DNA of 7,019 nucleotides from Calditrichota bacterium (GTDB lineage: Bacteria; Calditrichota; Calditrichia; Calditrichales; Calditrichaceae): NCBI GenBank assembly GCA_024278715.1, contig JAJRSN010000003.1, positions 1-7,019 of the forward strand. The letters run 5' to 3'. A program made the translations under genes and the position numbers. Numbering within the stretch: the stretch's first letter is position 1; each line of letters begins with the position of its first letter. Under the pieces are notes generated by a model. It was not told where the DNA came from. It did no database searches and saw nothing but the letters and a program-made list of their open reading frames with translations. This document shows, one piece after another, positions 5,758-7,019 of the stretch.

Positions 5758-5892
5758 GGCATCCTCCCGGTATTTTTTTTCTTCGACCTCGTCGATAAAA
5801 CTTAATAAAACGATTTAAGCAAAACCGACGCGTTCTTGTATTAAATAATTCTAATATTACCGCGAAATCAATCGGCATGCAAGAAAATTGAC

Positions 5893-5928
5893 CGCAGATT
5901 AACCTGATTACGCTGATTGCGCAGATTG
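5893..5928 (+). repeat. CGCWGATTR nonamer array, four units
   Basis: Four 9-base units lie end to end: CGCAGATTA, ACCTGATTA, CGCTGATTG and CGCAGATTG. Every unit keeps TGATT or AGATT at the same phase. Words of this type (CGCAGATTACGCTGATT) are familiar to me as intergenic filler in several bacterial phyla. Confidence 0.75.
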
Positions 5929-5963
5929 AGTTAAGGTGTTTTTTGATCATTAGTGCTTAAATA

Positions 5964-5984
5964 AGAGAATTTATTTTATTCTCT
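5964..5984. repeat. AGAGAAT/ATTCTCT hairpin
   Basis: AGAGAAT (5964-5970) and ATTCTCT (5978-5984) are perfect 7-bp arms around a 7-base A/T loop. The right arm merges into the following nonamer array. No T-run follows on either strand, so its role is unclear. Confidence 0.45.
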
Positions 5985-6016
5985 GTGCGCTTTGTGAATT
6001 CTTGGTGTGCTTGGCG
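5981..6016 (+). repeat. CTTTGTG-like nonamer words, four units
   Basis: Four degenerate 9-base units run in phase: CTCTGTGCG, CTTTGTGAA, TTCTTGGTG and TGCTTGGCG. Conservation is loose but the 9-base phase of the T-rich and GTG parts holds through the first two units and, shifted by one base, the last two. Confidence 0.55.
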
Positions 6017-6222
6017 GTTATTATTTCCCGCAAAAGATAATAATTTTAATGCGTTGTAACTATTGGTGATTATTCAGATAATAAGACATATCGGTTGGAA
6101 TTGATTGAAAGAAAATCTTGCAGGAATGATAGATTATTGAATGCGATTATTTTTTTCTTGTAGAAGAATTCCGACACGGCGGGGATTTTGAAGGAAAAAT
6201 ATGCGGGCTATGTTTTTTCTGA

Positions 6223-6923
6223 TTATAGTAATTTTCGTTTATGCCTATAAAGTTTTATCATATCTTTTTCTTGCATCCTAAAACCGGTGCCTCTGTTTCT
6301 CACGGAATTATTTTCTTTTAGATGCATTCTTAAATCAATGCCTACAAGCGAATTTCTGAAAGCATTTAAGAAATTTCTTGGGTTTGGTTCCGTCAAAAGA
6401 TACGACTCGTTGAAATGAAATTCTTCATGACCTTGAACAACTTTTCTGTCTGCAAGAACAAAAAGCAAACGACTCAATTTTGAAGAAAATATCCCAACTA
6501 CCACATATATATCCCATTCGGCTAATAAGTCATTATTAGAAGCTACAAGACTTATAATATTTCTACTTTCGTCAATTTTCAAAGATAAGCCTAAAGAATT
6601 CGGTCGATTAAAAAATATTGTGGATTTTAAGGCTCTTCTGCCCTTTTCATCGTAATACCCGAATTGTTCAATTATTTTTCTCTTTGATTTTTTTGCCAAA
6701 CGCCTCTGTTAAAGGTGAAAAGAGTTACCATTGAAGAACTATCTTTACGAGTGGTTTTTGATTTCAACCCTGCCTCCGATATCAGGAATCGGAATGTTCG
6801 TTTCGTCCAAACCAATCAATGACTCAAAAGTATAGCCAATTCCCGTATTGCCTTTCCTTAAAGATCGAGCATAGCCTGCATTTTTTAATTTTTTTGCATC
6901 ACTGCTACATTTTCATAATTCAT
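6223..6923 (-). pseudogene. MvaI/BcnI-family type II restriction endonuclease, frame broken
   Basis: Three minus-strand frames join to give about 233 residues, close to the 238-246 of BcnI and MvaI, which cut within CC-N-GG-type sites. Part 1 (from near 6923 or 6899 to 6756) contains SLRKGNTGIGYTFESLIG and the nuclease core PDIGGRVEIK, a D-x5-E-x-K arrangement. Part 2 (to about 6690) reads TTRKDSSSMVTLFTFNRGVW. Part 3 (to 6223) reads IIEQFGYYDEKGR, then LFVLADRK, GIDLRMHL and RGTGFRM, all in family order. Breaks fall at or near A-runs: an extra A in the A5 at 6755-6759, and a missing A in the A7 at 6688-6694 or the A5 at 6675-6679. A third, near the A7 at 6889-6895, is needed to reach an upstream ATG. 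The TTG at 6699 is not a real start. The gene is visibly more AT-rich than the transporter. The partner methyltransferase is not in the window. Confidence 0.75.
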
Positions 6924-7019
6924 CGTTATGTCTTTTTTCCCTGTTTCATTGGTTGGGCTGTTTTTCAACGGCATTCTTTTATTTGGGATTTTCCTTATTA
7001 TGGTTTCTATATGAGAGAA
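6885..7019 (-). CDS. Unidentified open frame entering from the right edge (partial)
   Basis: A minus-strand frame is open from the window edge for 44 codons and ends in TAA at 6885-6887. It reads IETIIRKIPNKRM near its start and NYENVAVMQKN at its end. It may be the tail of an upstream gene, for instance the methyltransferase expected beside a type II endonuclease. If one A is added to the A7 at 6889-6895 it runs straight into the endonuclease frame (MQKK, then LKNAGYARSLR) and may be that protein's own N-terminus. I do not recognise a domain in the visible residues. Coding status is uncertain because the piece is short. Confidence 0.3.
   Translation of the reverse strand, partial: FSHIETIIRKIPNKRMPLKNSPTNETGKKDITMNYENVAVMQKN

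Larger units (their letters stand above)
5758..6222. other. 465-base intergenic spacer with period-9 repeats
   Basis: No gene is supported. A minus-strand frame at 5950-5750 runs through the nonamer repeats and has the cysteine/arginine-rich composition of chance translation. Near the left end TCGAC/GTCGA (5783-5787 with 5791-5795) is a small inverted repeat just upstream of the Yip1-like gene's ribosome binding site. Two period-9 repeat blocks and a hairpin are listed separately. From 6030 to 6222 the sequence is AT-rich with nothing I can name. Confidence 0.65.

Noticed and set aside
5750..5950. 66-codon minus-strand open frame in the right spacer
   Set aside because: It reads through the nonamer repeats and the ribosome binding site of the Yip1-like gene, so it is probably chance.

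Overview
The window looks like a chromosomal stretch from a bacterium of moderate GC content. It has long intergenic spacers filled with short degenerate tandem repeats, and a Crp/Fnr regulator of the type common in Bacteroidetes and relatives. A member of the wider FCB group (Bacteroidota, Ignavibacteriota, Calditrichota or KSB1-like lineages) is my best guess. It rests on general resemblance only and is low confidence.

Layout. Plus strand: the last 40 codons of a probable homoserine dehydrogenase (1-123); a 755-base spacer built largely of 7-bp and 8-bp tandem words (124-878); a complete sodium:alanine/glycine symporter of the AGCS family (879-2381); and a GT2 glycosyltransferase of the dolichyl-phosphate-sugar synthase type with a TTG start (2507-3247). 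From there every gene is on the minus strand, convergent with the first block. Going upstream from the convergence point these are an isochorismatase-like cysteine hydrolase (3961-3341), a Crp/Fnr-type regulator (4633-4037), a small conserved-looking protein whose true start is a GTG with a strong ribosome binding site (5069-4707), a Yip1-like membrane protein (5757-5224), a second repeat-bearing spacer (5758-6222), and the wreck of a MvaI/BcnI-family type II restriction endonuclease (about 6923-6223).

How the genes may work together. The regulator and hydrolase are 75 bp apart in one direction and may form a small unit. The 120-aa protein is 73 bp upstream of the regulator and is preceded by a perfect 19-bp inverted repeat that could be an operator. 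The left part joins amino-acid biosynthesis and amino-acid uptake without an evident operon link. The restriction gene is AT-rich relative to its neighbours, and three reading frames are needed to rebuild a product of about 233 residues. This suggests an acquired restriction-modification system that is decaying, phase-variable, or misread at homopolymers.

I see no clearly new multi-gene system. The items most worth a second look are the restriction endonuclease with frame breaks at A-runs, the period-7/period-9 intergenic word mosaics, and the hydrolase with an E-R-C set where D-K-C is usual.
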